Below, in pieces: positions 21,847 through 29,784 of a stretch of 64,000 nucleotides of DNA; position 1 is the first letter of the stretch; every line of letters starts with the position of its first letter. The translations under genes were made by a program, and so were the position numbers. The notes under the pieces were generated by a model, which was not told where the DNA came from, did not search any database, and saw nothing but the letters and a program-made list of their open reading frames with translations. The stretch comes from Burkholderia diffusa (GTDB lineage Bacteria; Pseudomonadota; Gammaproteobacteria; Burkholderiales; Burkholderiaceae): NCBI RefSeq assembly GCF_001718315.1, contig NZ_CP013362.1:1488001-1552000 (forward strand), written 5' to 3'.

Positions 21847-22257
21847 ATGACACCGTATCGCGATCTGACCGACCATGAGTGGCGCTGCGTCGTGCCGCTT
21901 CTGCCCGAAATGCAGCCGCGCACCGAGTTGCGCGGCCGTCCGTTGGCCAACACACGCGCCGTTCTGAACGGCGTGCTCTGGGTGATTTATAGCGGCGCGA
22001 CCTGGTCTGCGATGCCGCGTCGCTACCCTTCGTACCAGACATGCCATCGCCGCTTCAAGGCCTGGCACGAGACCGGCACGTTGATGCGGGTGATGCGCGA
22101 GCTGTATGGCGACGCCGGCGCGAATCTGTGCAAGGAATTGTCCACGCGGATGCGAAAGCATGCGCAGTCGAAGGCGGCGGAGATGCGAAGTGCCGCGGCG
22201 CCCGCGTATCGCCAGCAGGGCGGTCGTGCACCGGAATCGCTGAAGCACGCAGCATGA
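21847..22257 (+). CDS. Orphan IS5/IS402-type transposase N-domain protein (DUF4096-like)
   Basis: A 136-residue protein whose first ~75 residues match the N-terminal domain of IS5-family (IS402 group) transposases: YRDLTDHEWRCVVPLLPE, GRPLANTRAVLNGVLWVIYSGATWSAMPRRYPSYQTCHRRFKAW. The catalytic DDE domain is absent; the C-terminal half is Ala/Arg/Gln-rich and unlike transposase. No second reading frame with a DDE domain, terminal inverted repeats or target duplication was seen. ATG 21847 has GGAG six bases upstream and is preferred over 21841 and 21796. It is either a remnant or a domesticated DNA-binding protein; its intact frame and ribosome binding site favour the latter. Confidence 0.7.
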   Translation: MTPYRDLTDHEWRCVVPLLPEMQPRTELRGRPLANTRAVLNGVLWVIYSGATWSAMPRRYPSYQTCHRRFKAWHETGTLMRVMRELYGDAGANLCKELSTRMRKHAQSKAAEMRSAAAPAYRQQGGRAPESLKHAA

Positions 22258-22291
22258 CGTCGATTGATTTCACGCACGCTCGGCTCCAAAC

Positions 22292-22327
22292 AAAATCGGC
22301 CTGACGACGCCGTCGCAGGCCGATTTT
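22292..22327. terminator. Bidirectional terminator between the DUF4096 gene and the DUF2147 gene
   Basis: AAAATCGGCCTG (22292-22303) pairs perfectly with CAGGCCGATTTT (22316-22327), with A and T tracts on either side suiting both converging genes. Confidence 0.85.
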
Positions 22328-22359
22328 TCATTGCATCACGCGTATCGACGCGCGTCGCG

Positions 22360-22821
22360 TTATTGCGCGCGAACCCAGGTCTGCGACCGGCCGAGCAGCG
22401 ACACGCCGATGTAGCCGCGCACGACGAGCTTCTGACCACCGTCTTCCAGCGACATCTTGCACTTGTAGACCTTGCCGTTTTCCGGGTCGAGGATATTGCC
22501 GCCGTCCCAGTGGTCGCCATCCTTCTTCATCGCCTTGATGATCGTCATGCCCTTGATGAGCTGATCCTTGCGCTCGTCCGTGCATGCGGTGCAGCGGCGA
22601 TCGGGCGTGTCGTTGGCACCGAGGCCCTTGACGACCTTGCCCGACAGCGACCCTTCGCCGTCGTCGGCAATCTGCACGAGCGCCTTCGGCTGATGCGTGT
22701 TGTCGTCGATCGTCTGCCACATGCCGATGGGGCTGTCGGTTTGGGCGAACGAAGGTGCGGCGCAAGCGAGCAGCGCGCTTGCAATTGCAAGTGTGCGCAA
22801 CGGGCGGGTCAGTTGAATCAT
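22360..22821 (-). CDS. Secreted DUF2147-family protein
   Basis: A 153-residue exported protein. A signal peptide ends around PSFAQ (residue 25). The mature part has the DUF2147 pattern: PIGMWQTIDDNTHQPKALVQI, GSLSGKVVKGL, a paired-cysteine segment RRCTACT, GGNILDPENGKVYKCKMSLE and LVVRGYIGVSLLGRSQTW. The family is predicted to form a small beta-barrel in the periplasm; its function is not established. ATG 22821 is preceded by AGGAGGAAG, an excellent ribosome binding site, so the in-frame upstream ATG at 22875 is rejected. It is probably transcribed alone. Confidence 0.9.
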   Translation of the reverse strand: MIQLTRPLRTLAIASALLACAAPSFAQTDSPIGMWQTIDDNTHQPKALVQIADDGEGSLSGKVVKGLGANDTPDRRCTACTDERKDQLIKGMTIIKAMKKDGDHWDGGNILDPENGKVYKCKMSLEDGGQKLVVRGYIGVSLLGRSQTWVRAQ

Positions 22822-22987
22822 CGTCTTCCTCCTTGTTTCATGTCGTATTCGATGCGCCCGCACGACCGTCTGCATGGGGCGGTGGCATGTTGCGAGCTTT
22901 GCCAGAATACGTGAAACCGCGCGCTGCGTTTGATAGAGGGGACTCTAATCCAAACAGCCCGCGAGATGCGGGCTGTCTGAGGATCGA

Positions 22988-24673
22988 TCAGTTGAGCTGA
23001 TACGAGAACGCGGCATTCACGCGCGGGCTGCGTGATGCGCTTTCAACGGGTGCATCGCCGACCGGCTTCGCGATATTCAGGTCGAGGCTGTAGTAACGGC
23101 TGTCCGTAAACCGCACGCCGATGCCGACCGACGACAGGCGGCTCGGTGACGGCGTGCCGGTATGCAGATACACGCGCGCCATGTCGTACGCGATGTACGG
23201 TGTGACGGATTTCATGTACGTCCAGCCCGGCGTGAATCCGCGGTTGACCTCCAGCGACATCCCCCAGCCCGAGTCGCCCGACGTTTCGCCCGGCTGGTAG
23301 CCGAGCGCATAGCGCGTCGAACCGAACGAGATCTGTTCCGACGTCGGCAGCGAGTCGGGGCTGTACTGGCCGGTCAGCGAAACCGACGTGCCGATCTTGA
23401 ATGGCCATTCGTTGGTCTGCGTGAAGGTTGCGCCGGTGCGCACGAACGTCAGCGAAACGGGGCTGTCCACCGAGGTCGTGTTTGAGCCGATCGTGGTGTC
23501 CTGCGATTTCGACGCGCCGAGAATGTTGAAGCCCTTGGCGACGTTCACACTGAGCTTCTGCACTTGCTTGGCCGACACGCTCGTGTAGTCGAGCTGCATT
23601 TGCAGCACGCGGACCTGCGAGCGCGTGTCGATGCTGTTGCCGTTGAGCTTGCTCTGATAGCGGTCTTCGTTGTGCGACGCATAGCCCGACACGGTACCGA
23701 GCAGGCTGCGCTGGTTGTTCAGCAATAACGGATAGGATGCCGAAAGACCGAGCTTCTCGTTCTTGACGGTGCGCTCGACGGACGATGGCAGGCCCGGGTT
23801 GTCGGTCGGCTTGCCGCGATACGTACTGGCATCGAGGCGCGTGACCAGGCCGCTGCTGCCGACCGGCACCGAGCCGCTGAACGCGACGTACGTTTGCTTG
23901 TCGCGCCCGGGCGGCACCAGCGCGGAAATGCTCAGTTGCTCGCCGAACGACGTGAGGCCGTTCTCCGTCGCGGTGATGAGGCCCTGCACGCCCGGGTGAT
24001 TGAAGTCGATGCCGGTGCTGATGTTGAACGCCTTGCGGTCGACGGCCAACTCGAGCGTCGTCGCGCCGTCCGTCGTTTGCGGCGGCGGAACATTGGCCTT
24101 CACCGTCACGCCGGGCAGGAGGCCGAACGTGTTGACGTAGCGTTCGAACGTTGCGCGGCGCAGCGGACGATCGGCCGTGATGTGCGCGGCGATCGCGCGG
24201 ATTTTCGATTCCATCGCGCCGGGCTTGCCGGTCACCTTGACGTCCGACACGTAGCCTTCGACGACGGTCACGCGTACGACGCCGTTCTCGAACGTCTGCG
24301 CGGGAATGAACGCGAACGACAGCGCATAGCCGCGATCCTGGTACAGCTTGGTCACGCCGTTCGCGGTTTCGATCAGCTCGCCGATCGTGATGTCCTTGCC
24401 GACGAGGGGCGTGAAGCGACGGGAGATTTCGTCGAACGGCACCGACTTCACGCCTTCGACCTGGAACGTCGTCGGCGTCAGGTGGCGCGACAGCAGCTCC
24501 TGCAGTTGCGGTGCCTGCGGCGCGACCTGCACGGTGACGCTCGGGCCTTTCTGTGGTGCGTTGATCTGAGGGAGCGAATCGAGCGGGTTACCCGCCGCGC
24601 GCGTTTGTGCATGTGCCGTGCCGGCTGCCGCGATGGCGAGCAGCATCATCCATCTGTCGAGTCTGGATTTCAT
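22988..24673 (-). CDS. ShlB/FhaC-type outer-membrane transporter (TpsB, Omp85 superfamily)
   Basis: A 561-residue TpsB-type transporter. A signal peptide (MMLLAIAAAGTAHAQ) is followed by a Pro/Gln-rich linker, POTRA domains (about 70-230; FQVEGVKSVPFDEISRRFTPLVGKDITIGELIETANGVTKLYQDRGY and VRVTVVEGYVSDVKV are characteristic) and a C-terminal beta-barrel ending YSLDLNIAKPVGD. TpsB proteins secrete a TpsA exoprotein across the outer membrane. No TpsA-like gene with a haemagglutination/TPS domain is nearby; instead the two genes directly upstream on the same strand encode repeat-rich lipoproteins, the obvious candidate partners. The start has GAGGAAG upstream. Confidence 0.9.
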   Translation of the reverse strand: MKSRLDRWMMLLAIAAAGTAHAQTRAAGNPLDSLPQINAPQKGPSVTVQVAPQAPQLQELLSRHLTPTTFQVEGVKSVPFDEISRRFTPLVGKDITIGELIETANGVTKLYQDRGYALSFAFIPAQTFENGVVRVTVVEGYVSDVKVTGKPGAMESKIRAIAAHITADRPLRRATFERYVNTFGLLPGVTVKANVPPPQTTDGATTLELAVDRKAFNISTGIDFNHPGVQGLITATENGLTSFGEQLSISALVPPGRDKQTYVAFSGSVPVGSSGLVTRLDASTYRGKPTDNPGLPSSVERTVKNEKLGLSASYPLLLNNQRSLLGTVSGYASHNEDRYQSKLNGNSIDTRSQVRVLQMQLDYTSVSAKQVQKLSVNVAKGFNILGASKSQDTTIGSNTTSVDSPVSLTFVRTGATFTQTNEWPFKIGTSVSLTGQYSPDSLPTSEQISFGSTRYALGYQPGETSGDSGWGMSLEVNRGFTPGWTYMKSVTPYIAYDMARVYLHTGTPSPSRLSSVGIGVRFTDSRYYSLDLNIAKPVGDAPVESASRSPRVNAAFSYQLN

Positions 24674-24817
24674 TGTTCTTCCTCGTAGGCCTTGCTTTTC
24701 ATCTTCTTTCTAATGCGGGCGCGCGACACCAGGGTGTCGCGCGCCGCGTGCCGCATTGCCGGTTGTGTTTGTACGGCCGCGCCTCCTGCTCCGGCTGCAA
24801 GGGCGCGACCGTCCTCC

Positions 24818-26176
24818 TTACTTGCCAACGCTGCCCAGCGTACCCAGCAACCCCGTTACCGGCGCGAGGAGCCCCGTCGAGCTGCCCGACGACGCCGTCC
24901 CCGTCACACCGCCGACGAGCGACGTGACCGGTGCGAGCGGATTCGACGAAGCCCCGGATCCTGCTGCACCGCCGACTGCCCCGGTGACAGTATTCAGCAA
25001 ACCGGTGACGGGCGCGAGAGGGTTTGCACCGCCTGCGCCACCCGTTGCGCCGCCGAGCGCACCCGTCACCGTCGACACGAGACCGGTGACCGGCGCGAGC
25101 GGGTTGCTGCCCGAGCTGCCCGTTGCGCCACCGACTGCGCCGGTGAGCGAACCGAGCGGCGTCGAACCGAGACCGGACAACAGGCCGCCGAGCGGGTTGG
25201 TCGAGCTGGAGCCTGACGACGGGCCATTCTGGACGGTAGCCGTCGAGCCGCCGACGAGGCTCGTGATCAGGCCGGGGATCGGCGCCGCGCCGTTCGGGCC
25301 GTTCGGATTCACGAGGCCACCCGCGTTGGTCACGGTATTGCCGACCGCAGTGACGAGCTGGCCCACGTCGCCGACGAGCGGCTGATTCGACGTGCTGCCG
25401 ACTTGCTTGCCCGCCGAGCTGATCGCGCCGCCGATCTGGCCCAGCAGGCCCGACACGGGTTGTCCCAGGCCGGTGGTCGTGCCGACTTGTTGCGTGACCT
25501 GACCGGCGGTGATCACCAGCGGCGTGATTGCCGAACTGAGCGGCTGCGTCACTTGCTGCACGGCGCCCGACGACAGCGTCGAGCCGATCGTCGTCCCGGC
25601 GGCCGACAGACCGTTGGCGACAGTGTCGAGCACGGTGCCGACCGGCGACGTGACAGGGGCGAGCGGCGCGAGCGGGCCCGTGCCGAGGGCCTTGACCGTC
25701 GAGCTCAGGCCCGACACGGTGTTGCTGGTCGCGCCAACGACATTGCCGAGGCCAGCGACGGTCGTGCCGACGGGATCCTTGATCGAGCCCGTCTGCCCGA
25801 GCCCGTTGCTCAATGCATCGGCAGCCGCGTTGATGATCGTGCCGGTGCTCGAGACGGTGCTGCCGACGCCCTTCGTCACGCCGTCGCCGAGACCCGGCAC
25901 GCTGACGTTGCCGATCGTGCTGCCGAGATCGGTTGCAGTCTGGCCGAGCGTGCTGACAGCGCCCTTGGTGCCGGTGGACGAGCCGCTGGTGCCGCTGGTG
26001 CCACTCGTGCCGCTGGTACCGCTCGTGCCGCTGGAACTGCCGCCGTTGTTGCTGGACGGCGGCGCGCTGACGCTGTTGCCGCCGCAGGCAGCCAGCAGGC
26101 ACGCTGCCGCGAAGGCGGTGAGGGGCACGCGCCACTGGCGCAGGACGCTCGCGGTGATGGAACGTTGCTGGGACAT
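24818..26176 (-). CDS. Repeat-rich lipoprotein A (low-complexity Gly/Ser/Thr/Val surface protein)
   Basis: A 452-residue predicted lipoprotein: an Arg-containing N-terminus, hydrophobic stretch and lipobox LLAACGG at about residue 31. After it comes a linker with five Gly-Thr-Ser triplets, then a region rich in G, T, S, V and L with amphipathic blocks such as STLGQTATDLGSTIG. From about residue 330 there are roughly 26-residue repeats of the type NPLAPVTGLVSTVTGALGG. The triplet run is short and proline-free, so a collagen fold is not supported. It lies 144 bp before the TpsB gene and 40 bp after lipoprotein B, same strand. Function unknown; surface exposure or secretion is inferred. Confidence 0.75.
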   Translation of the reverse strand: MSQQRSITASVLRQWRVPLTAFAAACLLAACGGNSVSAPPSSNNGGSSSGTSGTSGTSGTSGTSGSSTGTKGAVSTLGQTATDLGSTIGNVSVPGLGDGVTKGVGSTVSSTGTIINAAADALSNGLGQTGSIKDPVGTTVAGLGNVVGATSNTVSGLSSTVKALGTGPLAPLAPVTSPVGTVLDTVANGLSAAGTTIGSTLSSGAVQQVTQPLSSAITPLVITAGQVTQQVGTTTGLGQPVSGLLGQIGGAISSAGKQVGSTSNQPLVGDVGQLVTAVGNTVTNAGGLVNPNGPNGAAPIPGLITSLVGGSTATVQNGPSSGSSSTNPLGGLLSGLGSTPLGSLTGAVGGATGSSGSNPLAPVTGLVSTVTGALGGATGGAGGANPLAPVTGLLNTVTGAVGGAAGSGASSNPLAPVTSLVGGVTGTASSGSSTGLLAPVTGLLGTLGSVGK

Positions 26177-26216
26177 GATGGACTCCTCGCTGTCTTGTCG
26201 ATGAATGGGTGTTCGA

Positions 26217-27905
26217 TTACTTGCCGTGCGTGCCGCCGAGCAGGCCGCCGATCAGCGACGTGACAGGCGCGAGCAGATTCGAGCCCGAGCCCGAATTCGT
26301 GACACCGCCCGTGGTGCCGCTCAGTGCGGGTACGCCGACCGTGCTGGTGACGGTGGACACCGCGCCCGTCACGGGGGCGAGCGGGTTGCCGCCGCCTGCG
26401 CCGCCCGTTACGCTGCCGAGCGCGCCGGTGACCGCGGAGACCAGGCCCGTAACCGGGGAGAGCGGGCCGCTGCTGCCGCCGGCTACGCCGCCGAGCGCAC
26501 CGGTGACGGTGGAGACGAGGCCGGTAACCGGGGCGAGTGGGCTGCCGCTGGTGCCGCCGGCTGCGCCGCCGAGTGCGCCGGTGACGGTCGAGAGGAGGCC
26601 GGTCACCGGGGCGAGCGGACCGCCGCTGGTGCCGCCTGCTGCGCCGCCGAGTGCGCCGGTGACGGTCGAGACGAGGCCGGTAACCGGAGCGAGTGGGCCG
26701 CCGCTGGTGCCGCCCGCTGCACCGCCGAGCGTGCCGGTGAGGCCGGAGACGAGGCCGGTGACCGGGGCGAGCGGGCCGCCGCTCGCGCCGCCCGTTGCGC
26801 CGCCGAGCGTGCCGGTGACCGTCGTGAGGAGACCCGTGAGCGGCGCGAGCGGGTTGGTCGTGCCGCCGGTGCCGCCCGTGAGCAGGCCGCCGACAGACTT
26901 CACGGTATTGCCGGCCGACGAGACGGTGTTGCCGAGGCCGGTCGTGACGGGGTTGCCGCCCGTCGATGCGATCAGCGCGCCGCCCTGGTTGAGGCCGTTG
27001 CCGATCGTGCCGAGCAGCATGTTGACCGGGGCGCCGAGGCCGGTGGCTGTCCCGATCGTCTGCGTGGTCTGACCGACCATCGTCGTGATCGGCGTGATCG
27101 CCGAGCTGACCGTCTGCGTGACCTGCTGGATCGGACCGGTCGACAACACGTTGGTCAGCGTGGTGCCGCCGTTCGATACGGCATTGCCGACTTGCGAGAC
27201 GAGGCCGCCGACGGCACCGGTGACCGGAGCGAGCGGCGACAGCGGGCCGCTGCCGAGACTCGTGACCAGATTGCCGGTCTGCGTGACTGCGCCGCCGAGC
27301 TCGTTCACCACGCCGCCGGTGCTGGCGACCGTGACGCCGACCGGGTCCTTCGTCGCGCCGAGCTGGCCGAGGCCGCTGCCGAGGCCACTGCCGAGCGCCG
27401 TTACCGCACCGCCGACGTTCTGCACGATGCCGCCTGCTGCTTGCGTCGTCGCCGGGTTGACGCCGGGCAACGACTGGCCGGCGACCATGGAGCCGAGGCC
27501 GGATACGGTGCCGCCGAGATTCGTGATGACATTGCTGCTGCTTGCGAGGACGGTTCCCACCGCATTCGACGACACACCGGAGGTGCCGCTCGTGCCGCTG
27601 CTCGTTCCGCTCGTCGTTCCGCTGGTGCTGCCGCTCGTCGAACCACTCGTCGAGCCGCTCGTGCTGCCGCTGGTCGAGCCGCTGGTGCTACCGGACGTGC
27701 CGCCGCTCGTCGAACCGGACGTGCCGCCCGAGGTGCCGCCGCCCGACGTGGAGATCGAATCGCCACCCCCGGAGCTGGAGCCGCCGCTGAGCCCCTTGCT
27801 GATGGAACCGGAACCGCCGCACGCGGAGAGGGAAAGCATGGCTGCCACGGTGGCCGCGATCATAGTCGTCCGGAGCATGCCATGAGGGATAACCTGAATG
27901 TCCAT
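26217..27905 (-). CDS. Repeat-rich lipoprotein B with 26-residue tandem repeats
   Basis: A 562-residue predicted lipoprotein paralogous to lipoprotein A. The signal has lipobox SLSACGG near residue 29. A Gly/Ser region follows, then a tetrapeptide run (G-S-T-S type, about residues 50-105). A middle domain resembling lipoprotein A comes next (VGTVLASSSNVITNLGG, TGPIQQVTQTVSSAITPITTM). Seven tandem copies of a ~26-residue unit (PLAPVTGLVSTVTGALGGAAGG) then lead to a short tail. The start ATG has GAGGACGAA upstream. It is first in a probable three-gene operon with lipoprotein A and the TpsB transporter. The function is unknown; an exposed structural or adhesive role is a guess from composition. 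Confidence 0.75.
   Translation of the reverse strand: MDIQVIPHGMLRTTMIAATVAAMLSLSACGGSGSISKGLSGGSSSGGGDSISTSGGGTSGGTSGSTSGGTSGSTSGSTSGSTSGSTSGSTSGSTSGTTSGTSSGTSGTSGVSSNAVGTVLASSSNVITNLGGTVSGLGSMVAGQSLPGVNPATTQAAGGIVQNVGGAVTALGSGLGSGLGQLGATKDPVGVTVASTGGVVNELGGAVTQTGNLVTSLGSGPLSPLAPVTGAVGGLVSQVGNAVSNGGTTLTNVLSTGPIQQVTQTVSSAITPITTMVGQTTQTIGTATGLGAPVNMLLGTIGNGLNQGGALIASTGGNPVTTGLGNTVSSAGNTVKSVGGLLTGGTGGTTNPLAPLTGLLTTVTGTLGGATGGASGGPLAPVTGLVSGLTGTLGGAAGGTSGGPLAPVTGLVSTVTGALGGAAGGTSGGPLAPVTGLLSTVTGALGGAAGGTSGSPLAPVTGLVSTVTGALGGVAGGSSGPLSPVTGLVSAVTGALGSVTGGAGGGNPLAPVTGAVSTVTSTVGVPALSGTTGGVTNSGSGSNLLAPVTSLIGGLLGGTHGK
26330..26860 (-). repeat. Seven coding tandem repeats of about 78 bp
   Basis: This DNA encodes the PLAPVTG-type units of lipoprotein B. 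Central copies are nearly identical at protein level (AGGTSGG spacers recur), outer ones are degenerate, a pattern expected from slippage or unequal recombination. All copies keep the frame. Confidence 0.8.
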
Positions 27906-28101
27906 TTCGTCCTCGCATTGAAGCTGATGTTGTGTTGAGTGATGCGGGGATTACTCTGCAACTGTCGTGCCATTTCGATGGCCGACGGTTCGACAATTGG
28001 TTTTAAACGAGGCAATTCCTTGTCGGAAAAGGGATTTAGGCAAATTGAAAGATTGTTGAATCTGTTTAAGAACAGTCGAATGAGAACGGTTCCTGCCGTT
28101 T

Positions 28102-28146
28102 CGTAACGTAACGTCACAACATTGGCGTTACGCGTGCGGCGTAACG
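28102..28146. promoter_or_regulatory. CGTTACG inverted/direct repeat, candidate operator
   Basis: CGTTACGC (28126-28133) and GCGTAACG (28139-28146) form a perfect 8-bp inverted repeat with a 5-bp spacer. Direct copies CGTAACGTAACGT lie just upstream (28102-28114). A dimeric DNA-binding protein is the likely reader; its identity is unknown. Confidence 0.5.
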
Positions 28147-28421
28147 TAAGGGGGGGCGAAGGGCTGGCGGGTGGTCTGATTGTTTTACTGGTGGATTAGG
28201 TGTGCACATCTAACCTATCGTAAATCCTATGTGTAAGTCGTACCGAAACGCCGTACAAATACTTGGCGCGCCCGGAAAGTTTTTCGACCCGATCTTAAAA
28301 GAAGTTGGAAGTTAAATAGGATCGGATATAGAATCGGGAGCAGGTGTAAGGAAATGTACGATTCGGTACACAACGTTCGAGGAGGGTGACTATCGCGAAT
28401 GTTAACTTGCATCAAATTTTG

Positions 28422-28481
28422 TTCGATGCCCCTCGGGGTGACATATAAAGAAAGCGCACTCGGCTGTCGTACACATGTGTA
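28422..28481 (+). promoter_or_regulatory. Candidate flp/tad promoter and adjacent palindrome
   Basis: TTCGAT (28422-28427), 16 bp, then TATAAA (28444-28449) is the best sigma-70-like match upstream of flp but the -35 box is weak. The palindrome TACACATGTGTA (28470-28481) lies where the transcript start would be. No good sigma-54 (-24/-12) element was found. Confidence 0.35.
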
Positions 28482-28571
28482 ACGAACGGCGCGAGGCAAG
28501 GGCCAGATATACGGGGACACACAACGTATAAAAGGCCAAAGAACGTACATACAGGCACGAGGAATTAAAAA

Positions 28572-28736
28572 ATGAAAGCACTCATCAAGCGCTTCCTCAA
28601 GGAAGAAGACGGGGTTACCGCGATCGAGTATGGTCTGATTGCGGGGTTGATTGCAGCCTTGATCATTACCAGCGTGACGACCATCGGCACGAAGATCGCG
28701 GCTCTGTTCTCCACGATTGCCAGTTCGCTGCCCTGA
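28572..28736 (+). CDS. flp: Flp-type pilin (major tad pilus subunit)
   Basis: A 54-residue type IVb prepilin, too short for many gene finders. The leader MKALIKRFLKEEDG is followed by the processing site and the Flp motif VTAIEYGLIAGLIAALI, with the conserved Glu and Tyr just after the cleaved Gly; the rest is a hydrophobic helix ending TKIAALFSTIASSLP. Cleavage would follow Gly14, by the prepilin peptidase encoded 81 bp downstream. It opens the tad locus, as usual, and polymerises into adhesive bundled pili for surface colonisation and biofilm in other bacteria. Confidence 0.95.
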   Translation: MKALIKRFLKEEDGVTAIEYGLIAGLIAALIITSVTTIGTKIAALFSTIASSLP

Positions 28737-28816
28737 CCCTTGCAGTGCGTTGGGGGCGAGCGAGCCGCGGTTGCGGCTCGCTCGCCGTTACATGGGCATG
28801 CGCAGTCGATCGCGAT

Positions 28817-29317
28817 ATGGCACATCTCATCAGCACCAGCATTTTTCTTGCTTGGGCCGCCCTTGTTGCTGCCGGTGATATTCGATTTCGGCTTGTCCGG
28901 AATTCGCTTGTCATCTGCGGAGGTATTGCTGCACTCGTCAGTTCACTGATAAACGCAAATCCATTCGGTATCTCAATCGAGCAGGCATTGATCGGCGCGC
29001 TGGTTGGTTTGGTCAGCTTCTTTCCGCTTTTTGCGATGCGCGTCATGGGGGCGGCAGACGTCAAGGTATTCGCGGTTCTCGGCGCGTGGTGCGGTTTACC
29101 GATATTGCTGCGGTTGTGGGTCATTGCCAGCCTTGTCGCCGGATTACACGTCCTTGGACTGATGTTGTTCACGCACACGTCGCTCGGTGCGTTATGGGGG
29201 CGTGGAGTCCCGACAATGATGCTCGGCGGCCGGCGCTCGACACCGTACGCGGCGTGTCTCGTCGTTCCCGCGGCAATTTGGCTGTGCTATCTGGTCGTTA
29301 CCTGGAGCGGGAGATGA
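28817..29317 (+). CDS. tadV: Flp prepilin peptidase (TadV/CpaA, A24 family)
   Basis: A 166-residue integral membrane aspartic peptidase. The two catalytic aspartates expected in A24 enzymes are visible in GDIRFRLVRNSL (first loop) and GAADVKVFAVLGAW (second loop). Five to six hydrophobic helices are seen. The short form without a methylase domain is typical of tad loci. It would cleave Flp and the TadE/TadG pseudopilins. The ATG at 28817 gives the standard N-terminus although its ribosome binding site is weak; the frame is open to 28745. Its stop overlaps the tadE start (ATGA at 29314-29317). Confidence 0.9.
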   Translation: MAHLISTSIFLAWAALVAAGDIRFRLVRNSLVICGGIAALVSSLINANPFGISIEQALIGALVGLVSFFPLFAMRVMGAADVKVFAVLGAWCGLPILLRLWVIASLVAGLHVLGLMLFTHTSLGALWGRGVPTMMLGGRRSTPYAACLVVPAAIWLCYLVVTWSGR

Positions 29318-29784
29318 AACGACAGTATCGACCGGGCGCGCGCGTCCAGGAGCGTGGGGCGACTGCCGTCGAGTTCGCGCTGGTATTCCCGCTATTTTTC
29401 CTGATTCTGTATGCGATCGTGACGTTCGGGCTGATCTTCGCGGTTCAGCAAAGCCTGACGCTGGCCGCGACCGAGGGGGCGCGTTCGGCGCTCAACTATG
29501 TTTACGAGGCCAACGGTTCGGGTACGCAGGCACTGTCGGACCGGGCGAGCGCGGCAAAGGCGACGGCTGTCGGCCTTACTTCATGGCTGACCAATGTCCA
29601 GATCCCGACACCGGCGTCAGGAACATGCAGTTACGACCCAACCATGTATTGTGTGACGGTCACGGTTACCTATCCGTATCAGGCGCATCCGCTGGTTCCG
29701 TCTCTCCCATTGCTGGGTCTTGTCACGCCGACGAAGCTTACCGGCACGGCCACCGTCCAGATCAATCCGGCGACTATCCTATGA
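29314..29784 (+). CDS. tadE: TadE-like pseudopilin
   Basis: A 156-residue TadE-family protein. The N-terminus ERGATAVEFALVFPLFFLILYAIVTFGLIF is the TadE signature: a prepilin-like cleavage region with the conserved Glu followed by a hydrophobic helix. The remainder is a small periplasmic domain with two cysteines (GTCSYDPTMYCVTVTV) that may form a disulfide. TadE-type pseudopilins are needed for Flp pilus assembly, probably as minor subunits. It overlaps the prepilin peptidase gene by 4 bp, showing translational coupling. Confidence 0.93.
   Translation: MKRQYRPGARVQERGATAVEFALVFPLFFLILYAIVTFGLIFAVQQSLTLAATEGARSALNYVYEANGSGTQALSDRASAAKATAVGLTSWLTNVQIPTPASGTCSYDPTMYCVTVTVTYPYQAHPLVPSLPLLGLVTPTKLTGTATVQINPATIL

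Larger units (their letters stand above)
27906..28571. other. AT-richer divergent regulatory region between the lipoprotein operon and flp
   Basis: This 666-bp stretch has no convincing gene and is visibly richer in A and T than its surroundings. It holds CGTAACG-type direct and inverted repeats (28102-28146), a perfect 12-bp palindrome TACACATGTGTA (28470-28481), recurring GTGTAA words (near 28232, 28344 and 28476) and a possible -10 box TATAAA (28444-28449). It should contain the promoters of both divergent units. Confidence 0.65.

Noticed and set aside
21720-22300. A complete insertion sequence around the DUF4096 gene
   Set aside because: No terminal inverted repeats, no target-site duplication and no DDE catalytic domain could be seen.
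26330-26860. CRISPR array
   Set aside because: The regular repeats are in frame inside a coding sequence, have no unique spacers of constant length and no cas genes are near.
28147-28571. Sigma-54 promoter (GG-N10-GC) for flp
   Set aside because: The nearest candidates lack either the GG or the GC element or the TGGCA/TTGC context; a weak sigma-70 match was listed instead.
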